Source: Roseimicrobium sp. ORNL1
Lineage (GTDB): Bacteria; Verrucomicrobiota; Verrucomicrobiia; Verrucomicrobiales; Verrucomicrobiaceae
Length of the DNA: 64,000 bases
Reading direction: 5' to 3'
Assembly (NCBI RefSeq): GCF_011044495.1
Contig: NZ_CP049143.1
Location: 806,001-870,000, forward strand
Numbering within the stretch: the first letter of the stretch is position 1; each line of letters opens with the position of its first letter. Below, in pieces: positions 8,863 to 17,448 of this stretch. The notes under the pieces were generated by a model, which did not search any database, was not told where the DNA came from, and worked only from the letters and a program-made list of their open reading frames with translations. Both the position numbers and the translations under genes were made by a program.

Positions 8863-11397
8863 CTACCGCGCCACTTCCTTTTCCTTGAGCTTGTACTCGG
8901 GATACTTCGCCTTCAGCTGTTCGCGCAGGGCGTTGGCCTTTTCCATTTCGCCGAGTTTCTCCAGCGCCCTGGCGGCTTTCGTGGCGGCTTCGGGAGTGAT
9001 TTCGGGGTCCACGAAGAACTGGCTGATGACGATGTAGTTTCCGGCGGAGTCCTTCCAGCTGGCGGCAGCCTTCTCCTTGTCGCCGTTCTTGTCATAGGCA
9101 TCCCCGATGGCGTCGGCGATGTCACCGCGCAGCATCTGCAGGCGCGCGTTGAGCCTTCCTTCTTTCACCTTCTGCAGGGCCTCACCCACATGCTGCATGG
9201 CCTGGTCGAAGTGGCCGAGTTCCTTGAGCGCGGCGGCCTTGTAGAGGAGGGCTTCTGCCCAGCCGCCGCCATCCGGTGTCTTCGCGAGGTAGAAGTCGAA
9301 GTACTTGATGGCGTCCTCGTACTTGGAGTTGTTGAGCTCTGCCTTGCCGAGGTAGTTCCACACGGCGGCATCGGTATTCGCGGGCTCCTGCGGCGTGCTG
9401 GCCATGCCCAGGTAGCGCGCGCTGGCGGCGTAGTTCCCGCGCTCGAAGTAGCGCACGCCCAGCAGCAGCAGCGTGTTGGGCGAGACGGAGGCGTCCTTGC
9501 GGGCTTCCAGGTAGGTGTCCACTTCCTTCGCCAGCCCATCGAGGTCTTCACGCGCGGCCTGGATGGCGATGAGCGTCTGGCTTGATTTGTCCAGGTACTC
9601 CTCGCGGTTCAAGGAGATGGATTTGCGCAGGGGTTCGAGGGCCTTCTCGTAAAGGCTCTTATCCTTCAGGTCAAAGTAACCGCGTCCGATGAAGTAGTAG
9701 GCCTCAGCAGCGGCGCCGGAGTTGGGGAACTTCTGCACCAGTGCTTCGTAGTCGGCGATCATGCCCTTCACGTCGCGCGTCTGCATCTTGATGCGGGCGC
9801 TCTGGAAGAGGGCCATCTCCACGGCGGGGCTGTTGGGATGCTGCTTGAGGATGGTGGCGAAATCCGCCAGCGCACGGTCGTTGGCGCCCACTGCCTTGTA
9901 GGCCACGCCACGCTGCGCGAGGGCCACGGGGATATTCGGGTCGTTCGGATAGTCGCTGATGAAAAGATTCAGCGTATTGATGGCGTCATTGCTCTTGCCG
10001 GACTCCGCCTCGGCGAAGCCCTTCTTGTAGATCACGCTGCTGCGCACTTCCCTCGGCGCGCGCTTCACATCCACGCCGACAAACGCCTCGGCCGCCTTTG
10101 GGTAGTCCTGCTTGGAGAAGTACCAGTCGGCGCGAATCAGGCGCGCCATCTGTAGGTACTCGTGCTTGGGGTACTTGGTGGCGTAGCGTTCCTCGAAGCG
10201 CTCGGTGAAGAGCGGCAGGTCCTTGTCGTTGAGCTGGAAGAAGCACAGCAGCTTCTGATAGCCGGCATCGAGGGCCTCCGGAGACTCCGGGTGATCCTTC
10301 TCGATGAGCAGGAAGACCTCCACCGCCTGGCGGTACATCTGCTTCTTCTTGTACGCCGTGCCCACGATGAGGAGTTGCTTGGGCCGGAGCTCATCCGGCA
10401 GCAACAGGGTGGAGTGCTCCGTGTAGGTCCTGATGGCGGCATCCAGATTCCCGCTGACGTAGTTCGCCTGCAGGGTGCCGAAGACGGCCATGGCCTTCAG
10501 CTCACCGGGGAGGTCCTTGTTCGCCAGCGCCTTTTCGAATTGCTTCAGCGCCTCCTCCGGCTGCTTCATCTCATTGAGCAGAAGACCGTAGCGCACCAGA
10601 ATCTCGCCCGAGGTCTTGTCATCCTTGCTGTTCGCGAGGATTTGCTTGTAAGCAGCAGCGGCTTCCTCCTTGCGCCCGGCCTGCACCGCGAGTGCGGCGA
10701 GTTCCTGCAGGGAAATTTCGATTTCCTTTTGCAGGTTCGGGTTCTTTGATGCGGCGACAATCTTGAAAGCGGCGAGCGCCTTGTCGGCCTGCCCGGCATA
10801 TTTCAGGCTCAGCCCCTTGTTAAACGTGGCCGCCGTGCGCACCTCGGGATTGGTGGACTGGCGTTCCGTGATTTCGAACCAGCTCGATGCGGTCTGGAAT
10901 TCGCGACTTTCATACGCATACATGCCCAGGCGATACGCCGCGGAGGAGGCGCTCTCGGACTTGGGATGGTTCAGCATCACGTCGTTGTAGGCGGCGATGG
11001 CTTCCTTGCGCAGGTTGGTCTTGCGCAGGCATTCCGCCAGGCGGAACCGGGCCTCGGAAGCGTGGCGGCCATTGGGGTACAGCCGTACGTAGTCGGCATA
11101 CGGCTTCAGCGCGATCTTGAAGTCGCCCTGGCTGAAGGCCAGCGTCGCATAGTCGAAGAGGTCTTCATCCGGACCGGCGGGGCGGTTCGGGTCCACCACG
11201 GGCTGCGCGCGTACGGGGGCAGGAGCGGCGGGCGCGCCATTTTCATCCACCGGCACGGCACGCACCGGATTGGAGGGTGGCTCCTCCACCGGGATGGCAC
11301 GGGGTGCACGCTGCTGCGCCAGCGTCATGGAGGCCGGAAGGCCCAAGGAGGCAGAGGCCACCAGGCACAGGGTCCATCGCCGCACGTCAGAGTTCAT
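8863..11397 (-). CDS. Exported tetratricopeptide-repeat protein of an ExbB/ExbD operon
   Basis: An 844-residue protein with a signal peptide ending near ASMTLAQ (about residue 25), a short Pro/Ala/Val-rich linker and then TPR units from about residue 60 to the end (for example DYATLAFSQGDFKIALKPYA and YRLGMYAYESREFQTASSWF). I chose the ATG at 11397 because an AAGG stands seven bases upstream and the signal peptide begins there. An ATG at 11421 is possible, while a longer frame reaching 11652 would overlap exbD and has no exported-protein character. TPR proteins of this kind sit in the periplasm or on the outer membrane and resemble YbgF/CpoB or BamD in design. Being the last gene of exbB-exbD-TPR suggests it couples to proton-motive-force-driven envelope work. 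Confidence 0.8.
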   Translation of the reverse strand: MNSDVRRWTLCLVASASLGLPASMTLAQQRAPRAIPVEEPPSNPVRAVPVDENGAPAAPAPVRAQPVVDPNRPAGPDEDLFDYATLAFSQGDFKIALKPYADYVRLYPNGRHASEARFRLAECLRKTNLRKEAIAAYNDVMLNHPKSESASSAAYRLGMYAYESREFQTASSWFEITERQSTNPEVRTAATFNKGLSLKYAGQADKALAAFKIVAASKNPNLQKEIEISLQELAALAVQAGRKEEAAAAYKQILANSKDDKTSGEILVRYGLLLNEMKQPEEALKQFEKALANKDLPGELKAMAVFGTLQANYVSGNLDAAIRTYTEHSTLLLPDELRPKQLLIVGTAYKKKQMYRQAVEVFLLIEKDHPESPEALDAGYQKLLCFFQLNDKDLPLFTERFEERYATKYPKHEYLQMARLIRADWYFSKQDYPKAAEAFVGVDVKRAPREVRSSVIYKKGFAEAESGKSNDAINTLNLFISDYPNDPNIPVALAQRGVAYKAVGANDRALADFATILKQHPNSPAVEMALFQSARIKMQTRDVKGMIADYEALVQKFPNSGAAAEAYYFIGRGYFDLKDKSLYEKALEPLRKSISLNREEYLDKSSQTLIAIQAAREDLDGLAKEVDTYLEARKDASVSPNTLLLLGVRYFERGNYAASARYLGMASTPQEPANTDAAVWNYLGKAELNNSKYEDAIKYFDFYLAKTPDGGGWAEALLYKAAALKELGHFDQAMQHVGEALQKVKEGRLNARLQMLRGDIADAIGDAYDKNGDKEKAAASWKDSAGNYIVISQFFVDPEITPEAATKAARALEKLGEMEKANALREQLKAKYPEYKLKEKEVAR

Positions 11398-11437
11398 CAC
11401 CAGCCTTGTTGAAAATTCCATGAAGCAGTCGTTCAAA

Positions 11438-11935
11438 TCAATTCGTGGGTGCTGGGGGAGCAGGCACCGATGCAGGGGCAGGAACGGAAGCGGACCCGGG
11501 CGCGCCGGGGGCACCCTCGTCTTCTGGTGGTCGCGTAGCAAAGGATACGTTCCAGATGCCTGCTTTTCGGCAGACATCCATGACTTTGATGGTGTGCTCG
11601 TAGGTGCTGCCCTTGTCCCCACGGTAGATGACCGCCTGGTCCTTGTGCACACTGGCGATGAGCTTGAGCTTTGCCAGCAGTTGCTCCTCGTTCATGGTGG
11701 CGCCTTCCACAACGATGGTGCCGTCCTTGCGCACGTTCACCACGATTTCGCCCACCTGCCGGTTGGTGCTCACTTGACCCTCATCCGCGGCGGGCACCTT
11801 GATGCCCATTTCCGTCTCGCGCTGGGAGAGGTTCATCGTGATGATGAAGAACAGGAGCAGGAGCAGGAGCACGTCAATCAGCGGCGCGAGCTGCAGCGGG
11901 ATGGGCTCGATTTTGCTGACGTTGCGGAACTTCAT
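11438..11935 (-). CDS. exbD: ExbD/TolR-type biopolymer transport protein
   Basis: A 165-residue protein with a short cytoplasmic N-terminus, one membrane helix (about residues 14-36) and a periplasmic domain ending in an Ala/Pro-rich tail. The helix carries Asp21 in the LAPLIDVLLLLLLFF context, the proton-conducting aspartate of ExbD/TolR/MotB proteins. Together with ExbB it forms an inner-membrane motor that uses the proton gradient to energise outer-membrane transport or envelope maintenance. It lies 85 bases downstream of exbB and 40 bases upstream of the TPR gene, so the three are probably one operon. Whether it is Ton-like or Tol-like cannot be decided here, since no tonB, tolA or pal is adjacent. 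Confidence 0.9.
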   Translation of the reverse strand: MKFRNVSKIEPIPLQLAPLIDVLLLLLLFFIITMNLSQRETEMGIKVPAADEGQVSTNRQVGEIVVNVRKDGTIVVEGATMNEEQLLAKLKLIASVHKDQAVIYRGDKGSTYEHTIKVMDVCRKAGIWNVSFATRPPEDEGAPGAPGSASVPAPASVPAPPAPTN

Positions 11936-12020
11936 CGGGACGGGGGAGTGGGGCGGCGAAAAGGAAAGAAAACGAAGGGTGGGACTTGGACTCTGAAGCA
12001 GTCGATTGCTTCACTCTTTG

Positions 12021-12878
12021 TCACATCGCCTCACCATGGGAGGCCGCGGGCATGCGCGAGGCCACGGCGCGGGCGGCGCGCTTATACTGGGCTGCGAGCA
12101 GGGCCATGAGGTGCGTGCTGGCGGATTCCAGTTCGGAGACCAGACGTTGCGCTTTGCCACGCATGAAGGCGTAAATGATGAGCGCGGGAATACCGATGAT
12201 GAGGCCCGCTGCCGTGCAGTACAGCGCCTCATACACGCCCGTGGCCACGCCTGCCGCCTGACCGCCGGCGAACTGCGTGCTGGAGATTTGATTGAAGGAG
12301 GTGATGAGGCCGAACACCGTGCCCAGCAGACCCATCATGGGGGAAATGGAGCCCACGTCACCGAGGTACGAGATGCGCTGAAGAATGAGGCTCGCCTGAC
12401 GGCTGCCCTCCGCCTCTGTCACCTCACGCACTTCATCGAAGCTGGCGGTGGGGTTCTTGGTGGCGAAGTCGAGCGCCTTGGCCGTGACCTTGGCCACGCA
12501 TTCATTGCGGCGGTTGCACACGGCCAGCAGGCCCAGGTAGTCCTGCTTGCGGATGAGGGCGTCCGCCGAGTTCATGAAGGCATCGCTGACCACGGCATTC
12601 TGCCTGATGGTGAACAGGTTGAAGAAAATGAGCATGAGCGTCACCAAGGACAGCACCACCATCGGGTAGAAGAGCAGGCCCATCTTGCGCTTCACCTCGC
12701 TGATGCCGTTGGCGTCTGCGTGGCTGTGGCCTTGGGGGGCGCTCTGCGCTGGGGCTGCGCTGATGGTGGGCTGATTTGAAACCGAGCCGCCTCCTGCAGG
12801 AGCCGTCTGTGCAGGAATCGTGGCCGCGGCTCCAAAGACAAGCCATGCCGCGGTGACAATGAGTAAAAATGAGCGCAT
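12021..12878 (-). CDS. exbB: ExbB/TolQ/MotA-family proton channel protein
   Basis: A 285-residue protein starting at the ATG at 12878 with an apparent signal peptide (MRSFLLIVTAAWLVFG, cut near PAQ), then a His/Gln/Ala-rich linker, a membrane helix at about residues 75-98, and the MotA/TolQ/ExbB domain. The diagnostic stretch GDVGSISPMMGLLGTVFGLI begins one of the two C-terminal channel helices; TGVYEALYCTAAGLIIGIPA makes the other. An upstream TTG at 12914 would add 12 residues but spoils the signal peptide. It partners with ExbD downstream. The extra N-terminal signal peptide and linker are common in Verrucomicrobia/Bacteroidetes-type ExbB proteins. Confidence 0.9.
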   Translation of the reverse strand: MRSFLLIVTAAWLVFGAAATIPAQTAPAGGGSVSNQPTISAAPAQSAPQGHSHADANGISEVKRKMGLLFYPMVVLSLVTLMLIFFNLFTIRQNAVVSDAFMNSADALIRKQDYLGLLAVCNRRNECVAKVTAKALDFATKNPTASFDEVREVTEAEGSRQASLILQRISYLGDVGSISPMMGLLGTVFGLITSFNQISSTQFAGGQAAGVATGVYEALYCTAAGLIIGIPALIIYAFMRGKAQRLVSELESASTHLMALLAAQYKRAARAVASRMPAASHGEAM

Positions 12879-12993
12879 CGGGCGGAAAAGTAGGGGGTCG
12901 TGGGGGTTTTGCAAACCTTTAGGATAGGCGAGGGAAAGGGGGTGGCAGGGTCATGGGATTCAACACAGAGTCATGGCGTATCTGGCCGTTGGC

Positions 12994-13130
12994 ATTTCAA
13001 CACAGAGACACGAAGACACAGAGCCACGGAGGAGAAGAAAGGAAGCCGGGCGGAAATCGGGGATTGGGCGGGCTGCGACGCTCATCATTCAAAAAATTCC
13101 TCTGTGCCTCCGTGTCTCCGTGTTGAAATC
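12994..13130. repeat. Imperfect inverted repeat of the CACAGAGACACGAAGACACAG type
   Basis: The left arm at 12994-13025 (ATTTCAACACAGAGACACGA..) is complementary to the right arm at 13098-13130 (..CGTGTCTCCGTGTTGAAATC), with a ~70-base spacer. Such strings are frequent intergenic repeats in Verrucomicrobia genomes, from memory. It lies between the divergent exbB and uvrC genes and carries no gene. Confidence 0.6.
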
Positions 13131-13261
13131 CCTGACTCCAATCTTCCCACCGCAGCACCCGTGCCGAAATGGGCTGTCTGGGCGTACATTCTGAGTGTAT
13201 TCTGTACGTCGCAGTACGCTCGCTTACTGCCGTCCCGTCTCGCCCGCCCTCACCCCGCTCC

Positions 13262-15004
13262 ATGTCTCTTTCCCGGGAAAAGCCCGACCTCCAGAAGAAG
13301 CTGCACGACGTGCCGCACCAGCCCGGTGTGTACGTCATGCGCGACCGCCTGAACCGCCCCATCTACGTGGGGAAGGCCCGCGACCTGCGGAAGCGGCTCA
13401 GCAGCTACTTTGTCCCCTCCAACGTGCGCCGCGCGGACCTGAAGACGAAGGCCCTCATCGACAGCATCTGGGACTTCGAGACGCACCTGGTGCGCAACGA
13501 GGCGGAGTCCCTCTTATTAGAAGGCCGCCTCATCAAGGACTTCCGCCCGCGGTACAACATCAGCTTCCGCGACGACAAACGCTTCCTGCTCGTGAAGGTG
13601 CAGATGGCCGACCCCTTCCCCCGCTTCGTCCTCTCGCGGCTGAAGAAGGACGATGGCGCGCGGTACTTTGGCCCCTTCGCCCACAGCGGCGCGCTGCGCA
13701 CTACGCTGAACTGGATGAACAAGCAGTTCGGCCTGCGCGTGTGCCGCCCCATGTCGCCGAATGAGAATGACTACCGGCACTGCAGCAATGACATCATCAA
13801 GAACTGCGCCGCCCCATGCATCGGCCGAGTGACTCCGGAGGAGTACCGCGCCCGCGTGGAGCAGGCCTGTGATTTCCTCGGGGGCAAGTCCCGCGACCTC
13901 GTCACCGCGCTGGAGGAGGAAATGCGCAAGGCCGCCGAGCGACTCGACTTCGAGCGTGCCGCCGAGCTGCGGGACATGATTGAGGACTTCAAGAAGACGC
14001 TCAAGCCCACGCGCAGCTTCGAGCGCGGCGCGCGTGCGAAAGTGGTGAGCACCCTCGACCCCATGGCGGACGTGTCCGAGCTGCAGGAGTACCTGCGCCT
14101 CGACCGCCCGCCGCTGGTCATGGAGTGCTTCGACATTGCAAACATCGGCACCGCCCACTGCGTGGCCAGCATGGTGCGTTTCAAGAACGGCGTGCCGGAC
14201 AACGCGAACTACCGTCGCTATCGCATCCGCATCGTGAGCGGGCAGAACGACTTCGCCGCCATGAGCGAAGTCGTGCGCAGGCGGTATTCGCGTATTCTCT
14301 TGGAAGGAAGAGAGCGCATGGGCGCGGAGGGAGCTGACCTGAGTCAGGAAGACCCCCTCGAAGCGATGCGTCGCTTGGAGGAGGAGGCTGCCTTGGCAGA
14401 CGGTGACATCGAAGCGGGAGATGAAGCCACTGGGAATGAAGGAGACACTCCCTCCGATGTGTCCTCTGAGTCCTATCTTTCCTCTGACGCGCCTGAGAGC
14501 TCAAGCAGCAGCAAGAGTAAGAGCACGAGCAAGGGCAAGAGTTCCCACAAGACCCAGTTCGTGCGCCTGCCCGACCTCGTGATCATCGACGGCGGCAAGG
14601 GCCAGCTCTCCTGCGCCATGGAAGAACTCCAGCGCCTCGGCCTGCATGAACTGCCCGTCATCGGCCTCGCGAAGGAAGAAGAAGAGATCTACCGCCCCGG
14701 CATCGACCAGCCCCTCCGCATCCCCCATGACCGCGGCGCGCTCAAGCTACTCCAGCGCATCCGCGACGAAGCCCACCGCTGGGCGAATGGCTACCACCAG
14801 CTCCTGCTGCGCAGACGCGTAGAGGAAAGTATTCTCGATGACTGCCCCGGAGTCAGCCAGACCCGGAAGGCAAATATCCTGCGCGTGTTCGGCTCCGTCG
14901 CCCGACTCCGCCGCGCCACCGTGGAAGAAGTCGCCAAGGTCCCCGGCATTGGGAAAGGCCTCGCGGAGGAGATTGTGAGGTTCTTGAAGGAACGTGAGGG
15001 GTGA
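13262..15004 (+). CDS. uvrC: UvrABC excinuclease subunit C
   Basis: A 580-residue nucleotide-excision-repair endonuclease that makes both incisions around a UvrB-bound lesion. The GIY-YIG domain spans about residues 12-95 (PGVYVMRD, PIYVGKARDLRKRLSSYF, and Glu in RNEAESLLLE). Four cysteines (RVC..RHC..NC..PC, about 160-185) match the iron-sulfur site reported for UvrC. A UVR motif (LEEEMRKAAERLDFERAAEL) follows near 218, then the RNase H-like nuclease with Asp in MECFDIANIGT, Asp in VIIDGGKGQL and His in RDEAHRWANGYH. Two helix-hairpin-helix motifs end the protein. Between about residues 345 and 430 there is an acidic then Ser/Lys-rich insertion inside the nuclease domain, not usual for UvrC. 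I chose the ATG at 13262 because residues upstream are unlike the family. Confidence 0.95.
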   Translation: MSLSREKPDLQKKLHDVPHQPGVYVMRDRLNRPIYVGKARDLRKRLSSYFVPSNVRRADLKTKALIDSIWDFETHLVRNEAESLLLEGRLIKDFRPRYNISFRDDKRFLLVKVQMADPFPRFVLSRLKKDDGARYFGPFAHSGALRTTLNWMNKQFGLRVCRPMSPNENDYRHCSNDIIKNCAAPCIGRVTPEEYRARVEQACDFLGGKSRDLVTALEEEMRKAAERLDFERAAELRDMIEDFKKTLKPTRSFERGARAKVVSTLDPMADVSELQEYLRLDRPPLVMECFDIANIGTAHCVASMVRFKNGVPDNANYRRYRIRIVSGQNDFAAMSEVVRRRYSRILLEGRERMGAEGADLSQEDPLEAMRRLEEEAALADGDIEAGDEATGNEGDTPSDVSSESYLSSDAPESSSSSKSKSTSKGKSSHKTQFVRLPDLVIIDGGKGQLSCAMEELQRLGLHELPVIGLAKEEEEIYRPGIDQPLRIPHDRGALKLLQRIRDEAHRWANGYHQLLLRRRVEESILDDCPGVSQTRKANILRVFGSVARLRRATVEEVAKVPGIGKGLAEEIVRFLKEREG

Positions 15005-15035
15005 GGAGCCGGTGCGACGGTGGAAGCTCAAGGAG

Positions 15036-15080
15036 GTTAGGCGTCCCGCCTGACAGCGGACGTTAGGCGTCCCGCCTGAC
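15036..15080. repeat. Tandem copies of a short repeat, GTTAGGCGTCCCGCCTGAC
   Basis: The 19-base unit occurs at 15036-15054 and exactly again at 15062-15080, eight bases apart. Each contains the palindromic core AGGCGTCCCGCCT. Related strings appear at 17318-17345 and 36413-36470 (CGTCAGGCCGGAGGCCCAACCTCC type). The tract sits just downstream of uvrC and could act as a hairpin, but no T-run follows. Confidence 0.6.
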
Positions 15081-15190
15081 GGATAGGGTGTATCAGTTAG
15101 TGATGTGGATGCTTGTGATGAACAATGTCTAACAGCCGGACTTTACAAGAGTGCCACAAACGTTAGAGCACGGATGTTCTAAAAACACCC

Positions 15191-15748
15191 ATGGACGGAC
15201 CAATGAAAAATGCTGCTGCAGAGTCACTCAGACTCAGAGTCACCTTCACAAAAGTGGTCCTTGCGGCGTTGCTCGTCACCATGCAATGCGGGTGCTGGGG
15301 AGGCTCTTATCGCATACACCATTCGGCAGCCTCCAATGTCACTCTGGTCGCGTATCCTGGCACCTTTGACAGCTTGCATGGGGGCAATCTCGCTGAAGCC
15401 CGCCGGGTTCTGGAGGCAAAGATGCTGAAAACTCCCAAGGACCCCGAGCTCAACTATGCCTTGGGATGTGTTGACCTGATGCAATCGAATGAGTTACCGA
15501 AGGGTGACAGTAGGAAAGCCATGCAGGCACGCGGATGGCAACACGTGGAAGCGGCCTCAGGGAAATTCTATCCCGCAGATGAGTTGCTGTCACATGCGTA
15601 TCTGGTTGGACGCTGGGGAAAGCGTCGCGATGATGATCTGTACGCAAAGCATGTTACCCTGTCGAGTGAGGGATTTTCCTCGCAGGGTGGAAAGGCAAAC
15701 GAAGGCAAGTTGATCAAGCGAACTTGGATATTGCTGACCCCTCCTTGA
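15191..15748 (+). CDS. Hypothetical small lipoprotein
   Basis: A 185-residue protein of no recognised family. The N-terminus has a basic stretch and a hydrophobic segment ending in a lipobox-like LLVTMQCGC, so it is probably a lipoprotein; the ATG at 15203 (MKNAAAE) is an equally good start. The middle part (YPGTFDSLHGGNLAEARRVLEAKM..PKDPELNYALGCVDLM) reads like a TPR helix pair. The gene stands alone between uvrC and a convergent hypothetical gene. The function is unknown. Confidence 0.55.
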   Translation: MDGPMKNAAAESLRLRVTFTKVVLAALLVTMQCGCWGGSYRIHHSAASNVTLVAYPGTFDSLHGGNLAEARRVLEAKMLKTPKDPELNYALGCVDLMQSNELPKGDSRKAMQARGWQHVEAASGKFYPADELLSHAYLVGRWGKRRDDDLYAKHVTLSSEGFSSQGGKANEGKLIKRTWILLTPP

Positions 15749-15799
15749 GAGGTGTTTGCACCTGTCCATCTGCCACGTATGGGCATATGTCGAATGTGT

Positions 15800-16396
15800 C
15801 TACGCATTCTGAATCCTGTCGACCCTGGCCATGATCGCGGCGAATTCGTTCCGCCACTTTTTCGGCGCGTTCTTCTCGAAGGACTTCCGGACTTCAGGAT
15901 CTGCGCCCCAAAAAGCAATCACGCTGGCGAATTCGGGCTTGTACGCGAGGTGCAACCCCACGGCATCTTCAATGAAAGCGGCTTTCCAATCGTTGAGTGC
16001 CGATGTTGAGGAGGGTTGCCCAGCAGATTCCTGCACCTGGGCTGACTTGATGTCGTTGAACAGGCCTGACAGATAGGCCCACTGCGATGAGAAGCGCGCA
16101 TACAAGGCGGCATAAACACCCGCGAAACACGCTGCAAAGAAGGGGCCAATCTCCACCAGCTGCATTTGAAATTCCCGCTGGCTGAACTTCCAGATGCGTT
16201 CGGGGTCCAGCACGTTTCTCGCTCCCAAAGCAAGAAGACATATCAGTGCGGAGATGGCGAACGTGCGCATGAAAATGACCGTGCCTCCGTTGGCGCGCTG
16301 GAACCAGGTCAGCAGGATTTCAAGGGAGACCACTGAGTACAGGACATCGATGCTATTCCATAGGACATTGCCGAGTGTCTTGATGAGAGCATACAT
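15800..16396 (-). CDS. Hypothetical membrane protein
   Basis: A 198-residue protein with no recognised domain. The N-terminal half has hydrophobic segments at about residues 15-33 and 42-61, and a third at 84-100 (EIGPFFAACFAGVYAALYA); the C-terminal 90 residues are soluble and contain ALNDWKAAFIEDAVGL. It is convergent with the lipoprotein gene at 15191 and followed upstream by 560 bases of repeat-like DNA. It could be the anchor or sensor of something not seen here, but nothing in the sequence says so. Confidence 0.55.
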   Translation of the reverse strand: MYALIKTLGNVLWNSIDVLYSVVSLEILLTWFQRANGGTVIFMRTFAISALICLLALGARNVLDPERIWKFSQREFQMQLVEIGPFFAACFAGVYAALYARFSSQWAYLSGLFNDIKSAQVQESAGQPSSTSALNDWKAAFIEDAVGLHLAYKPEFASVIAFWGADPEVRKSFEKNAPKKWRNEFAAIMARVDRIQNA

Positions 16397-16958
16397 AGCA
16401 AGGCAAGGGCTCTGTGGGTTCCCTCTTCAATGCACTGGAACAGTGCCAAAGGGGTCGAGTGTTAATCAGGGAATCATGGTCCGATTTTGTGACTTTATCA
16501 ATCCAATCAATCAATAGTCCCGCCGTGGGGTCACGCTCGCGACTCCCATCGTTCGGAGGCGCTCCTGCCCATAGGCGCCAACTTAACAAGACCACAACTC
16601 AAAATTGCCATACAGCTGTGATTTCGCTTAGAGCAAAAATCTGTTCCCGGAGGGAGCGCGGAACCCTAGCCGGTGGGGGAGGCCTGTAATCAGGCCGGGA
16701 CCACCGGATCTCCCATGGAGATGGATGGCGTCCCGGAGGGCACGCCGGAAGGGGGGCAAAGGCGATGGGGCATTGCTTAACCACGTCACCCTTTTCCGCC
16801 GTCCCATCCGGGACGGAACACCACTATGGATGTGATCCGGTGGTTGCGGTCGCTAAAGCTCCCTCCACCGACCGGCTACCGTTCCGTTGTCCCTTCGGGA
16901 CAGAAGGGAGTCGAGGCTCTGCTGGCTATGAACCATGTCTCCATCCACGCCCGTACCT
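16397..16958. repeat. Gene-free stretch with decayed repeat modules
   Basis: No convincing gene is seen in these 560 bases. Several short near-palindromes stand close together, for example TCCCGGAGGGCACGCCGG near 16733, GTCCCATCCGGGACGGAAC near 16800, and TCCCTTCGGGACAGAAGG near 16888. The run of -CCCGGAGGG-, -TCCGGGA- and -CCTTCGGGACAG- modules resembles a common intergenic repeat of Verrucomicrobia and Planctomycetes, from memory. Reading frames here are short and lack family resemblance. Confidence 0.45.
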
Positions 16959-17213
16959 CTACCTCTGCTGTTGCTTCTGCGGTGTCATCGCGGACTCGGC
17001 GCGGGTGGCGTAGTGCTCATAGGCGGTACGCAGACCCAGCAGGACTTCGGCGGTGGTTTCGAAAAGGGCCTGGGCTTTTGGTTCACTCACTTTCACGCTG
17101 TCGGAGCGGCAGTGATTGAGCACCTCGTCCAGCATGTGCTGGATGTGTCGGACGTGATGCTGAGGGTCGTTGGTCGATTGGGATTGGGATTGGGATTCGT
17201 TCTGCGGGTTCAT
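16959..17213 (-). CDS. Small hypothetical protein
   Basis: An 84-residue soluble protein starting at the ATG at 17213 (MNPQNESQSQSQST); a longer frame upstream reads through low-complexity sequence and is not believed. The Gln/Ser-rich N-terminus precedes a predicted helical part with HHVRHIQHMLDEVLNHC and LFETTAEVLLGLRTAYEHYA, and a Gln-rich end. No family is recognised. It lies downstream of the porin on the same strand but beyond the porin terminator, so it probably has its own promoter. Confidence 0.5.
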   Translation of the reverse strand: MNPQNESQSQSQSTNDPQHHVRHIQHMLDEVLNHCRSDSVKVSEPKAQALFETTAEVLLGLRTAYEHYATRAESAMTPQKQQQR

Positions 17214-17361
17214 GATGACAAGGGATGGTTTCTTTTGGTTTACCTTGTATCGATGGCGCGAGCCTTGTGGCTGTAGGGGCTGAGGCGGAGAAGGAGCGGG
17301 GCTGTGCAGCGCCCACCCGTCAGGCCGGAGGCCCAACCTCCGATGAGCTTCCCAAACGAAG

Positions 17362-17389
17362 AAGGGCGTGGTGTTGCCACCACGCCCTT
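17362..17389 (-). terminator. Intrinsic terminator of the O/P porin gene
   Basis: A perfect 11-bp inverted repeat, AAGGGCGTGGT at 17362-17372 and ACCACGCCCTT at 17379-17389, with a six-base loop, stands 60 bases after the porin stop codon. On the minus strand it is followed by CTTCGTTT. The hairpin is strong but the U-tract is short. Confidence 0.7.
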
Positions 17390-17448
17390 GTTGTTATATT
17401 CCACCGACTGGTCCAACCATAAACCAGCCCGAGAAGATTTCTTGGGTC

